Assembly (NCBI GenBank): GCA_008933495.1
Contig: WBUW01000206.1
Span: forward strand, 1 to 6,040
DNA length: 6,040 nucleotides
Direction of reading: 5' to 3'
From: Pseudorhodoplanes sp.
Lineage (GTDB): Bacteria; Pseudomonadota; Alphaproteobacteria; Rhizobiales; Xanthobacteraceae
Part shown: piece after piece, positions 1 to 5,372 of the stretch
Numbering within the stretch: position 1 is the stretch's first letter
Layout of the letters: each line of letters starts with the position of its first letter
Program-made: the position numbers and the translations under genes
The notes under the pieces: model-generated
Database searches by the model: none
What the model saw: the letters and a program-made list of their open reading frames with translations, nothing else
What the model was told of the DNA's origin: nothing

Positions 1-2
1 AT

Positions 3-92
3 GCGAGCGCCAGCGCGTTCTCCGCCATGGTGCGGCGCAACTTCGGCCAGCCGCCGAGCCGGCTTATCGCCGGCGGCGAAGGGCGCAATTGA
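3..92 (+). CDS. C-terminal end of an AraC-family transcriptional regulator (partial)
   Basis: Reading frame 3 is open from the left edge to a TGA at 90-92 and encodes 29 residues. The stretch SASAFSAMVRRNFGQPPSRL matches the last helix region of AraC/XylS DNA-binding domains, where the pattern is typically S-x-SAF-x-x-x-FRR-x-x-G-x-x-P-x-x-Y/L. In that family this is the second helix-turn-helix, and a short non-conserved tail follows, as seen here. The rest of the gene, including any effector domain, lies outside the window, so its target cannot be inferred. The next gene (bcsS-like) starts 81 bp downstream on the same strand and has its own candidate promoter, so the two need not be co-transcribed. 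The family call rests on only 29 residues; a chance open frame in GC-rich DNA is the alternative. Confidence 0.6.
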   Translation, partial: ASASAFSAMVRRNFGQPPSRLIAGGEGRN

Positions 93-103
93 GTACAAAC
101 CTG

Positions 104-133
104 TTTACGCGCGTACGCGTCAGCGCCTACAAT
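104..133 (+). promoter_or_regulatory. candidate sigma70 promoter for the bcsS-like gene
   Basis: A -35-like TTTACG (104-109) and a -10-like TACAAT (128-133, five of six consensus bases) are separated by 18 bp, in an otherwise GC-rich gap. Transcription would begin near 140, giving a leader of about 35 nt before the ATG at 174. The spacer contains the 10-bp perfect palindrome CGCGTACGCG (110-119), which could be a regulator site. The -35 match is only four of six, and alphaproteobacterial promoters diverge from this consensus, so this is a prediction only. Confidence 0.4.
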
Positions 134-173
134 TTTTCGGGGCTGTGGCTGCGTAACTGCCGACCCGTCAGCA

Positions 174-923
174 ATGGGTCATCCCATGGGCGTTGGGAGA
201 GTTGCCGCAGCCTTTGCGCTGTCTGCGGCCGTGTTGAGTTGCAGTTCCAGTCGCGTCGCAGCGTTGCAGCCAGGTGGCACGGCGAGCGACCGCGCGCTCC
301 TCTTTTCCGGTATCGACCTGTGGCGCCACGGCTCGTTCACGCACGGCGGGCTGTTGTGGTCGCCGGGCGGGCTCGATCAGGCCGGCTTCACCTTCAAGCT
401 CCTGGTTGGCGGCGGCAACTATCGCTACCTTTCGGGCGCGCTGGGAAATGCCGAAGTCGAGGGTGAACAGTTCGCGCTCTTCGCCCTGCCCGGCTGGCGA
501 TTCCGGAGCGGGGTCGTGACGGCGACCGTCTTTGCCGGCCTCGACATCCAGCGCCATCGCCTGACACCCGACGACCCGTCAAGCGGCCTGCGCGGGACGA
601 TGAGCGGATTTCGTGCCGGCGCGGAATTCTGGATCGAGCCATCCGCCGGCAGCATGATCGCATTCGACGCCTCCTATTCCACCGTCGGCCCGAGCTTCAG
701 CGCGCGCGCCGCCTTCGGCTGGCGCTTTGCCGACCGTTTCTATGCCGGACCCGAGATTCAGGGCTTCGCCGGGGACGATTCCTACAATCAGTTCCGCATC
801 GGCCTGCACGTGACCGCCTACAAGACCGGGCCCTATGAATGGTCGGCGGCCGCCGGCTGGGCCTGGGATTCCGGCGAACGCGACAGCCTGTACGGGCGCG
901 TCGGACTATTGATCCGGCAATAG
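174..923 (+). CDS. bcsS: BcsS-like cellulose biosynthesis protein, predicted outer-membrane beta-barrel
   Basis: The 249-residue product resembles the BcsS family (cellulose biosynthesis protein BcsS) of alphaproteobacteria. Family-like blocks are LLFSGIDLWRHGSFTHGG (42-59), the glycine/aromatic stretch LLVGGGNYRYLSG (76-88), AGLDIQRHRLTPDDP (121-135) followed by LRGT, an alternating SYST-to-ARAAFGWRF segment (167-185) and YAGPE (190-194). The N-terminus is a hydrophobic signal (residues 9-22) ending in VLSC, a possible but imperfect lipobox; cleavage by signal peptidase I near VAA (28-30) is the alternative. The rest has short alternating polar/hydrophobic strands and many aromatics and glycines, as in an outer-membrane barrel. 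The exact role of BcsS is not well defined in the literature; it is named for its association with bcs loci. No bcsA, bcsB or bcsC is visible here. Neither ATG 174 nor the in-frame ATG 186 has a clear ribosome binding site; 186 would put the signal closer to the start. Confidence 0.75.
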   Translation: MGHPMGVGRVAAAFALSAAVLSCSSSRVAALQPGGTASDRALLFSGIDLWRHGSFTHGGLLWSPGGLDQAGFTFKLLVGGGNYRYLSGALGNAEVEGEQFALFALPGWRFRSGVVTATVFAGLDIQRHRLTPDDPSSGLRGTMSGFRAGAEFWIEPSAGSMIAFDASYSTVGPSFSARAAFGWRFADRFYAGPEIQGFAGDDSYNQFRIGLHVTAYKTGPYEWSAAAGWAWDSGERDSLYGRVGLLIRQ

Positions 924-940
924 CCGCGCGCGGCGCGCCG

Positions 941-1044
941 TAGGGCATGATCCCGAAAAGCGTGAAGCGGTTTTCGGAAAAGATCATGCTCAAACGACAA
1001 GCCAAAGCGGGATGACGATTCGAGGAAAGGTCATGCCGCTTCAG
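941..1044 (+). repeat. 104-bp intergenic repeat, copy A (RIME-like, two hairpins)
   Basis: First of three near-identical 104-bp units in the window, all in the same orientation. It has two inverted repeats. The first pairs GCATGATC (945-952) with GATCATGC (982-989), with an inner pair CCGAAAA (953-959) and TTTTCGG (971-977). The second pairs GCGGGATGAC (1007-1016) with GTCATGCCGC (1030-1039), with one mismatch. Similar short two-palindrome elements are abundant in Rhizobiales genomes (Rhizobium-specific intergenic mosaic elements are one described class). This copy lies between the convergent bcsS-like and permease genes, where its hairpins could act on both transcripts. Its last four bases, TCAG, overlap the permease stop codon. 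There is no T-tract, so an intrinsic terminator is not clearly supported. Confidence 0.85.
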
Positions 1045-2183
1045 TCGAGCGTGCGGCGGAAGCGGCTCACCGCGATCGTCATGGCGACCAGCATCAGGCC
1101 GGCCAGCGCGATGGCGTCGTACTGGACGTCGGCAAGCGTGGAACCTTTCAGCATGATGGCGCGCACGATGCGGATATAATGGGTGAGCGGCAGGAATTCG
1201 CCGATCCATTGCGCCCATGCCGGCATACCCGCGAACGGGAACATGAAGCCCGACAGGAGGATATTGGGCAGAAAGAACATCATCGTCATCTGCACCGCCT
1301 GCAACTGGTTCTGCGCCACCGTGGAAAAGCTGTAACCGATCGCCAGATTGGCCGCGATGAACAGCGTGCTGAGCGCGCCGAGCAGCCACAAGCTGCCGAT
1401 CACCGGCACCGAGAACAGGGCCATGCCGGTCCCGATGATGAGCGCGGCCTGCAGAAAGCCGACGATGATATAGGGCACGATCTTGCCAAGCATGATTTCG
1501 AGCGGCGTGATCGGCATCGCCAGCAGGCTTTCCATCGTGCCACGCTCGACCTCGCGCGTCACCGACAGCGCGGTGAAGATCAGCATGGTCATGGTCAGGA
1601 TCGTGCCGACCAGCCCGGGCACGATATTGAGCGCGGTCACGGCGGCGGGGTTGTAGCGGGCGTGCTGGCGGATTTCGAACGGGAGCTTGCCGGCGTCCGG
1701 CAGCGCGCGGTCGTTCTGCAACGCGGTCTGCACGAGTTGCGTCAGCGCGCCCAGCGCCGAGCCGGCGGCGACCGGGTCGGTGGCGTCGGCGGCAACCAGC
1801 AAGGTCGGGCGTTCGCCGCGGCGCACGGCGCGTTCGAATCCGCGCGGGATTTCGATCGCGAACAGCACCTCGCCCGAAGCCAGCAGCCGGTCGAACGCCT
1901 CCTCGTCGTGGACCTGCGCCACCATGCGGAAATAGCGGGTGTTCTCCAGCGCCTTGAGCACGGAGCGGCCGAGGTCGGAGCTCTCCTGCATGAGCACGGC
2001 GGTCGGCAGATTGCGCGGCGTCGTGTTGATCGCATAGCCGAACAGCACGAGCTGCATCAGCGGGATCATGATGATCATGGCGAAGGAAACGCGGTCGCGC
2101 CGTAACTGGATGAACTCCTTCACCAGCATGGCGCGCGTGCGCAGCCAGAATCCGGGAACTGTGAAGCGCGCGGCGAGCTTCAC
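1041..2183 (-). CDS. ABC-2 type transporter permease (YbhS/YbhR/YhhJ-like)
   Basis: This 380-residue inner-membrane subunit has the ABC-2 export topology: TM1 at about 33-51 after the cytoplasmic motif VKEFIQLRRDR (21-31), a large periplasmic domain (about 52-183), then five hydrophobic segments at about 184-206, 231-256, 261-288, 297-318 and 354-374. Between TM2 and TM3 is the family motif REVERGTMESLLAMPITP (210-227), expected to contact the ATPase. NILLSGFMFPFAGMP (307-321) and LPLTHYIRIVRAIMLKG (331-347) are also characteristic. Length agrees with E. coli YbhS and YbhR (about 370-380). Only one permease is present, so a homodimer is likely. The start is GTG at 2183, overlapping the ATPase stop as GTGA, with AAGGA nine bases upstream; this implies translational coupling. 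The stop codon falls in repeat copy A, but the RFRRTLD end looks like a normal family C-terminus. The exported substrate is unknown. Confidence 0.93.
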   Translation of the reverse strand: MKLAARFTVPGFWLRTRAMLVKEFIQLRRDRVSFAMIIMIPLMQLVLFGYAINTTPRNLPTAVLMQESSDLGRSVLKALENTRYFRMVAQVHDEEAFDRLLASGEVLFAIEIPRGFERAVRRGERPTLLVAADATDPVAAGSALGALTQLVQTALQNDRALPDAGKLPFEIRQHARYNPAAVTALNIVPGLVGTILTMTMLIFTALSVTREVERGTMESLLAMPITPLEIMLGKIVPYIIVGFLQAALIIGTGMALFSVPVIGSLWLLGALSTLFIAANLAIGYSFSTVAQNQLQAVQMTMMFFLPNILLSGFMFPFAGMPAWAQWIGEFLPLTHYIRIVRAIMLKGSTLADVQYDAIALAGLMLVAMTIAVSRFRRTLD

Positions 2184-3112
2184 TGGAAATTATCCTTCGC
2201 CCTGGCCATCAGGTCGATGAACACATCCTCCAGCGACGGCTCCGCGCGTTGCCAGCGCAGGCCCTTGCGCTTGCGAAACGGCGCAATCGCCCGCTCCAGC
2301 GCCGCGGCATCGCGGCCCGAGACATGCAGGCTGGCGCCGAACGGCGCCGCCATGTCGATGCCCGGCGTCGCGCCGAGCTCGTGCAGGACACCGTTCAGGT
2401 CGTCCCCGCTGACGGTATAGGTGTGCAGCGCCGATTGCTCGATCACCTCCGCCACGCTTCCCTGGGTCAGCAATTCGCCATAGGCGATATAGGCGATCGC
2501 ATGGCAGCGCTCGGCCTCGTCCATGTAATGGGTGGACACCAGCACGGTCAGCCCGTCGGCGGCCAGTTCGTGAATCTCGTTCCAGAATTCGCGCCGCGCC
2601 TTGGGATCGACGCCGGCGGTCGGCTCGTCGAGCAGGAGAAGCTGCGGGTTCGGCAGCGTGCAGGCGCCGAGCGCGAGCCGCTGCTTCCAGCCCCCCGACA
2701 GCGCACCGGCAAGCTGATCCTCGCGCCCCGTCAGGCCGAGCCGCCGCACCATGGCGGCAGCGGTCTTTACCGGCGCCGGCACGTCGTAAAGGCGCGCGAT
2801 GAATTCCAGGTTTTCGCGCACCGAAAGATCCTGATACAGGCTGAAGCGCTGGGTCATGTAACCGACATGGCGCTTGATGCGGTCGGCCTGAGTGCGGATG
2901 TCGTAACCGAGACAGGTGCCCGCCCCCTCGTCCGGCGTCAGCAGTCCGCACAGCATGCGGATGGTCGTGGTCTTGCCGGAGCCGTTCGGGCCGAGGAATC
3001 CATAGATCGCGCCACGGCGGACCTGCATCGAAACGTCGCGCACGACCACGCGCCCGTCGAAAGACTTGGTCAGGCCGCGCACGTCGATGACGATCTCGGA
3101 ATCCGCGGTCAT
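2180..3112 (-). CDS. ABC transporter ATP-binding protein (ABC-2 exporter, YbhF/DrrA type)
   Basis: The 310-residue product is a single nucleotide-binding domain that would power the permease encoded just downstream. All ABC motifs are present: Walker A GPNGSGKTT (41-49), Q-loop glutamine in MTQRFSL (Q88), signature LSGGWKQR (138-145), Walker B LLLLDEP (158-164, catalytic E163), D-loop GVDP (167-170) and H-loop STHYMDE (H195). Tryptophan in the fifth signature position (LSGGW instead of LSGGQ) is usual in the YbhF/YhiH-type branch, so it does not suggest loss of function. The C-terminal part (about 220-310) ends in EPSLEDVFIDLMAR, the standard tail of ABC-2 exporter ATPases. E. coli YbhF has two such domains in one chain; here there is one, so two copies should assemble per transporter. 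The ATG start overlaps the adaptor stop as ATGA, with GAGG seven bases upstream. Confidence 0.95.
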   Translation of the reverse strand: MTADSEIVIDVRGLTKSFDGRVVVRDVSMQVRRGAIYGFLGPNGSGKTTTIRMLCGLLTPDEGAGTCLGYDIRTQADRIKRHVGYMTQRFSLYQDLSVRENLEFIARLYDVPAPVKTAAAMVRRLGLTGREDQLAGALSGGWKQRLALGACTLPNPQLLLLDEPTAGVDPKARREFWNEIHELAADGLTVLVSTHYMDEAERCHAIAYIAYGELLTQGSVAEVIEQSALHTYTVSGDDLNGVLHELGATPGIDMAAPFGASLHVSGRDAAALERAIAPFRKRKGLRWQRAEPSLEDVFIDLMARAKDNFQ

Positions 3113-3879
3113 TCTTTCGCCTCGCGCGGGCTCATGACGACGGAGACCGGCTGCCCGACGCGCAGCGCCTCGGTCTGCGCCGGCCGCGCTTCGACGAGAT
3201 AGACGAGCTTTGCGCGCTCCTCGCGGCTATAGATGACCGGCGGGGTGAACTCGGCGCTGCGTGAGATGAAAGTCACGGGCGCGGTAACCTCGCCCGCGCA
3301 ACCGTCGCAGGTCACGCGGACCTGGTCGCCGATGGCGATGCGGGCGAGCAGGGTTTCCGGCACAAAGAAACGAACCTTGATGTTGCCCGGCGGCAGAAGC
3401 GACACGATCGGCCGGCTTGCCGGCACCGTTTCGCCCGGCCGGTAATAGACCTGCTGCACGATGCCGGCGGCCGGGCTCGCGAGCGTGCGGCGGGCCAGGC
3501 GGGTCCTGGCGGCGGCAAGCTGCGCCTCGGTCTGGCGAAGCGCCGCCTGCGCATTGTCGAAATCGCGCTGCGTGCCGGCGCCGGTCCTGGCCAGTTGCTG
3601 GGCGCGATCGAAGGCGAGTTTTGCATTGGCGAAGGCGGCATCCGCGACCGCGAGATCGGCGCGCTGAAGCTCGGAATCGAGGGTGATCAGCAACTGGCCG
3701 GTTTCGACGCGGTCGCCCTCGCGCACGGCCAGCCTCTCCACCCGGCCCTGCTCGTCCGGGCTGACGAATATGAGGTCGGCTTCGATCCAGCCCTGATATT
3801 CATGCCGGTTTTCCTCCGCGCAGCCGGCGAGCGCGCCTGCGGCGAAGGCAAACGCCAGTGCAATGGCAAGCCGCCTCAT
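3109..3879 (-). CDS. HlyD/RND-type periplasmic adaptor lipoprotein (YbhG-like)
   Basis: The 256-residue protein is a membrane-fusion adaptor that would link the ABC exporter to an outer-membrane channel. The N-terminal signal ends in a clear lipobox, LAGC (17-20), so it should be a lipoprotein anchored at Cys20, where many HlyD proteins use a transmembrane helix. Two lipoyl-like halves (about 36-68 with GRVERLAVREGDRVETGQ, and about 133-163 with SPAAGIVQQVYYRPGETV) flank an alanine/glutamine-rich helical hairpin (about 69-131) likely to be a coiled coil. The beta-barrel part includes VRFFVPE (169-175), a CDGC pair (191-194) and EFTPPVIYSREERAKLVYLV (210-229), all typical of YbhG-like adaptors. 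The start codon overlaps the tetR stop as ATGA and is preceded by AAGGGGG six bases away. No outer-membrane channel gene is present, so a TolC-type protein encoded elsewhere is presumably used. Confidence 0.93.
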   Translation of the reverse strand: MRRLAIALAFAFAAGALAGCAEENRHEYQGWIEADLIFVSPDEQGRVERLAVREGDRVETGQLLITLDSELQRADLAVADAAFANAKLAFDRAQQLARTGAGTQRDFDNAQAALRQTEAQLAAARTRLARRTLASPAAGIVQQVYYRPGETVPASRPIVSLLPPGNIKVRFFVPETLLARIAIGDQVRVTCDGCAGEVTAPVTFISRSAEFTPPVIYSREERAKLVYLVEARPAQTEALRVGQPVSVVMSPREAKE

Positions 3880-4535
3880 CGTGCGCCCCCTTCGCCGAAG
3901 ATGATGTCGAGGTGCGCGCGCATCATCGCGGCCGCATCGAGCGGGGCGAAGCGTTCGAACAGGCCACCCCAGATCGCCGCGACCAGACCCGGCGCGACCA
4001 GCAATTGCGGATAGCGGGCATAGGCAAAAGAGCGCACCTCGCCGCGTTCGACCGCCCGCGCCATCAAGGCGCCAAGTGCCGCCAGCGCGCGGCCGACCAC
4101 TTCGCGATAATGGAATTCGGCGAGCTTGGGAAAGCGCCCGCCTTCCGCGATGATCAGGCGGATGACGTCACGCCGCCGCGTGCCGACCACTTCGCGCACG
4201 AACAGATCGACAAGCTGCTCGATTGTTTCGCGCACCGGCCGCGTGTCCGGCGGCATCCGCTCCAGCGCCTGCACGATCGGCGCAAACAGGCTGCGCAGGA
4301 GTTCCTGGAACAGGGTCTCCTTGTCGCTGAAATAGAGATAAATCGTGCCCTTGGCGATGCCGGCGCGCCGCGCGACATCATCAAGGCGGGTGCCGGCAAA
4401 ACCGTTGACGGAAAATTCCTCCAGCGCTGCGGCGAGAATGGCGTCGCGGCGCGCAGTGCCGCGCTGCGAGCGGGCGCCGGCGGCGGCCGGCCGGACGGCG
4501 GACAGCTTTGGTAGTTTGCGTGCCGGGCGCGGCAT
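3876..4535 (-). CDS. TetR/AcrR-family repressor of the efflux operon (CecR-like context)
   Basis: The 219-residue product is a ligand-responsive repressor. After a basic, low-complexity N-terminus (1-30) comes a TetR helix-turn-helix at about 31-77: AILAAALEEFSVNGFAGT, then LDDVARRAGIAKGTIYLYFSDKETLF, with the recognition helix around AKGTIYLYF (61-69). The C-terminal ligand-binding and dimerisation domain includes VIRLIIAEGGRFPKLAEFHY (124-143), reminiscent of the AefR-like C-terminal group; this subgroup call is tentative. It is the first gene of a four-gene overlapping set, so it is co-transcribed with the exporter it probably controls; in E. coli the TetR protein CecR regulates the related ybhGFSR. 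A 20-bp palindrome 15 bp upstream of the start, abutting a candidate -10 box, is the expected binding site. The ATG at 4535 is the first in-frame ATG; its ribosome site is weak (GAG about eight bases upstream). Confidence 0.93.
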   Translation of the reverse strand: MPRPARKLPKLSAVRPAAAGARSQRGTARRDAILAAALEEFSVNGFAGTRLDDVARRAGIAKGTIYLYFSDKETLFQELLRSLFAPIVQALERMPPDTRPVRETIEQLVDLFVREVVGTRRRDVIRLIIAEGGRFPKLAEFHYREVVGRALAALGALMARAVERGEVRSFAYARYPQLLVAPGLVAAIWGGLFERFAPLDAAAMMRAHLDIIFGEGGAR

Positions 4536-4549
4536 GGCTGGCTCATTTT

Positions 4550-4569
4550 ATGACTGACTGGTCAGTCAT
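4550..4569. promoter_or_regulatory. TetR-type operator palindrome ahead of the efflux operon
   Basis: Perfect 9-bp arms, ATGACTGAC and GTCAGTCAT, flank a central TG. The arms themselves contain TGAC-TGAC repeats. Size, symmetry and position fit operators of TetR-family repressors. It lies immediately downstream of the candidate -10 box on the minus strand, over the expected transcription start, so bound repressor would block the whole tetR-hlyD-ATPase-permease transcript. That the neighbouring TetR protein binds it is an inference from adjacency. Confidence 0.78.
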
Positions 4570-4598
4570 TTTGTAGTGCAGATGGCAAGGCAGCGCAA
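4570..4598 (-). promoter_or_regulatory. candidate sigma70 promoter of the tetR-efflux operon
   Basis: On the minus strand a -35-like TTGCGC (4598-4593) and a -10-like TACAAA (4575-4570) are spaced by 17 bp. The start of transcription would fall inside the palindrome at 4550-4569, giving a leader of roughly 28 nt before the tetR ATG. The -35 match is weak (three of six); the -10 has four of six. The adjoining operator is the main reason to believe in it. Confidence 0.45.
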
Positions 4599-4666
4599 GG
4601 GGCCCGACCGCGCGACGCGCCATCAGGCCCCGGGTTGTTGCGTATTTTCCCGTCTTTTCAGTCTGT

Positions 4667-4770
4667 TAGAGCATGATCCCGAAAAGTGTGAAGCGGTTTT
4701 CAGAAACGATCATGCGCAAGCAAAGGGCCAAAGCGCGATGACGATTTGAAGAAAAGTCATCCCGCTTCAG
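4667..4770 (+). repeat. 104-bp intergenic repeat, copy B (RIME-like, two hairpins)
   Basis: Same 104-bp unit and orientation as copies A and C. The outer arms GCATGATC (4671-4678) and GATCATGC (4708-4715) are intact. The inner arm is altered to TTTTCAGAAAC, and the second hairpin has one change in its left arm (GCGCGATGAC instead of GCGGGATGAC), while the right arm GTCATCCCGC is unchanged. By eye it is the most diverged copy in the middle section. It lies downstream of the DUF4189 gene (minus strand) and upstream of the efflux operon promoter, so it separates two transcription units that run in the same direction. Confidence 0.85.
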
Positions 4771-4825
4771 GCCGGGCCGCGGCGCCATCGGCCCGTCCGG
4801 TCTACGGGTTCCTCCGGCCGGCCGC

Positions 4826-5197
4826 TCAACGCGCAGCGCCGTCGCAGGCCCAGGCCCGGATCAGGCAGTCCTTGCCGCCATACTGGAAGCAGAGCCGCAA
4901 CGCGGTGTTCTGCGCCTGCGCCAGGCGCGCGGCAGTCGCGTAACCGTGCGGCCCGCACACATTGTTGCCGTCGACGGCAAACGCCGCGCAATTGCGCCGC
5001 ATGGTCGCCACCACGCGGCATTTGCCGCGGCAATTGGCGAGCGCCGCCGCCCGCGCCTGCGCGGCGTCCGGAAAATCGATCGCGCTGCCGTAAGCGCCGC
5101 AATCGCCAATTGCAAACGCGCCAGCGGTTTGCGCCGGCCGCGCACCGAGCGTCGCGGCCGCCGCAAGGCACCCGATGGCGAATGCGAGGGTCTTCAT
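4826..5197 (-). CDS. small secreted cysteine-rich DUF4189-type protein
   Basis: The 123-residue product has a signal peptide (MKTLAFAIGCLAAAATLGA, cleavage probably after AQTAGA at about residue 27). The mature part resembles the DUF4189 family: a start like FAIGDCGAYGSAIDF (28-42), an A-rich helix then CRGKC (56-60), CAAFAVDG (70-77), then Cys81, ALRLC (99-103), and DCLIRAWACD (110-119). It has eight cysteines (33, 56, 60, 70, 81, 103, 111, 118), enough for four disulfides in the periplasm or outside. The function of the family is not established. ATG 5197 is preferred because GGAGGGG lies directly upstream and the signal peptide begins there. The frame stays open further upstream to 5272, but that part is repeat copy C and would spoil the signal peptide. 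The gene stands alone, with repeats on both sides. Confidence 0.85.
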   Translation of the reverse strand: MKTLAFAIGCLAAAATLGARPAQTAGAFAIGDCGAYGSAIDFPDAAQARAAALANCRGKCRVVATMRRNCAAFAVDGNNVCGPHGYATAARLAQAQNTALRLCFQYGGKDCLIRAWACDGAAR

Positions 5198-5201
5198 GGC
5201 C

Positions 5202-5208
5202 CCTCCCC
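5202..5208 (-). promoter_or_regulatory. strong ribosome binding site fixing the DUF4189 start at 5197
   Basis: On the minus strand a purine tract containing GGAGG occurs a few bases upstream of the ATG at 5197, outside the repeat. It supports this start over the longer open frame that begins in repeat copy C. Confidence 0.65.
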
Positions 5209-5219
5209 CCGCCGCAAGC

Positions 5220-5323
5220 TGGAGCATGATCCCGAAAAGCGTGACGCGGTTTTCGGAAAAGATCGTGCTCAAACAAAGAGCTTAAGCGGGATGACGATTC
5301 GAGGAAAAGTCATCCTGCTTTAA
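5220..5323 (+). repeat. 104-bp intergenic repeat, copy C (RIME-like, two hairpins)
   Basis: Third copy, same orientation. The first hairpin pairs GCATGATC (5224-5231) with GATCGTGC (one change), and the inner CCGAAAA/TTTTCGG pair is intact. The second pairs GCGGGATGAC (5286-5295) with GTCATCCTGC (one change, a possible G-U pair in RNA). It fills most of the 175-bp gap between the molybdenum cofactor gene and the DUF4189 gene and ends 22 bp upstream of the latter's ATG. It therefore lies where the DUF4189 promoter or leader should be, and also just downstream of the upstream gene's stop. Confidence 0.85.
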
Positions 5324-5372
5324 AGCGTGAGTCGCAGCACCCAATCAATGGCGCAGGGCTGCCGGCAGCGGG

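Noticed and set aside
931..940. Palindrome CGGCGCGCCG directly after the bcsS stop, considered as a terminator
   Set aside because: No loop of useful size and no T-tract; such GC palindromes are common at this base composition.
697..1389. Minus-strand open frame crossing bcsS, repeat copy A and the permease
   Set aside because: It runs through a repeat and is out of frame with both real genes; composition is that of a shadow frame.
1179..2105. Long plus-strand open frame (308 codons) opposite the permease gene
   Set aside because: Its translation is rich in R, H, Q, E and G with no recognisable motifs, as expected from the antisense of a GC-rich gene; the minus-strand frame has clear ABC-2 features.
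2249..3202. Long plus-strand open frame (317 codons) opposite the ATPase gene
   Set aside because: Antisense shadow of an ATPase with all ABC motifs; no start signal and low-complexity composition.
1041..4535. Considered whether the regulator-transporter block is a defence or toxin-antitoxin system
   Set aside because: Every member has a clear efflux-type assignment (TetR, HlyD adaptor, ABC ATPase, ABC-2 permease); no nuclease, toxin or phage-related domain is seen.
4599..4628. GGGGCC...GGCCCC pairing upstream of the efflux promoter, considered as a terminator or attenuator
   Set aside because: The loop is over 20 nt, there is no T-tract, and it lies outside the predicted transcript.
941..5323. 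Three repeats considered as a CRISPR array or insertion-sequence ends
   Set aside because: Spacing is kilobases or hundreds of bases with genes between, units are 104 bp with internal palindromes, and no transposase or cas gene is present.
5358..5369. Palindrome GCTGCCGGCAGC just after the molybdenum cofactor gene stop, considered as a terminator
   Set aside because: At most a four-base stem with a four-base loop and no T-tract on the minus strand.
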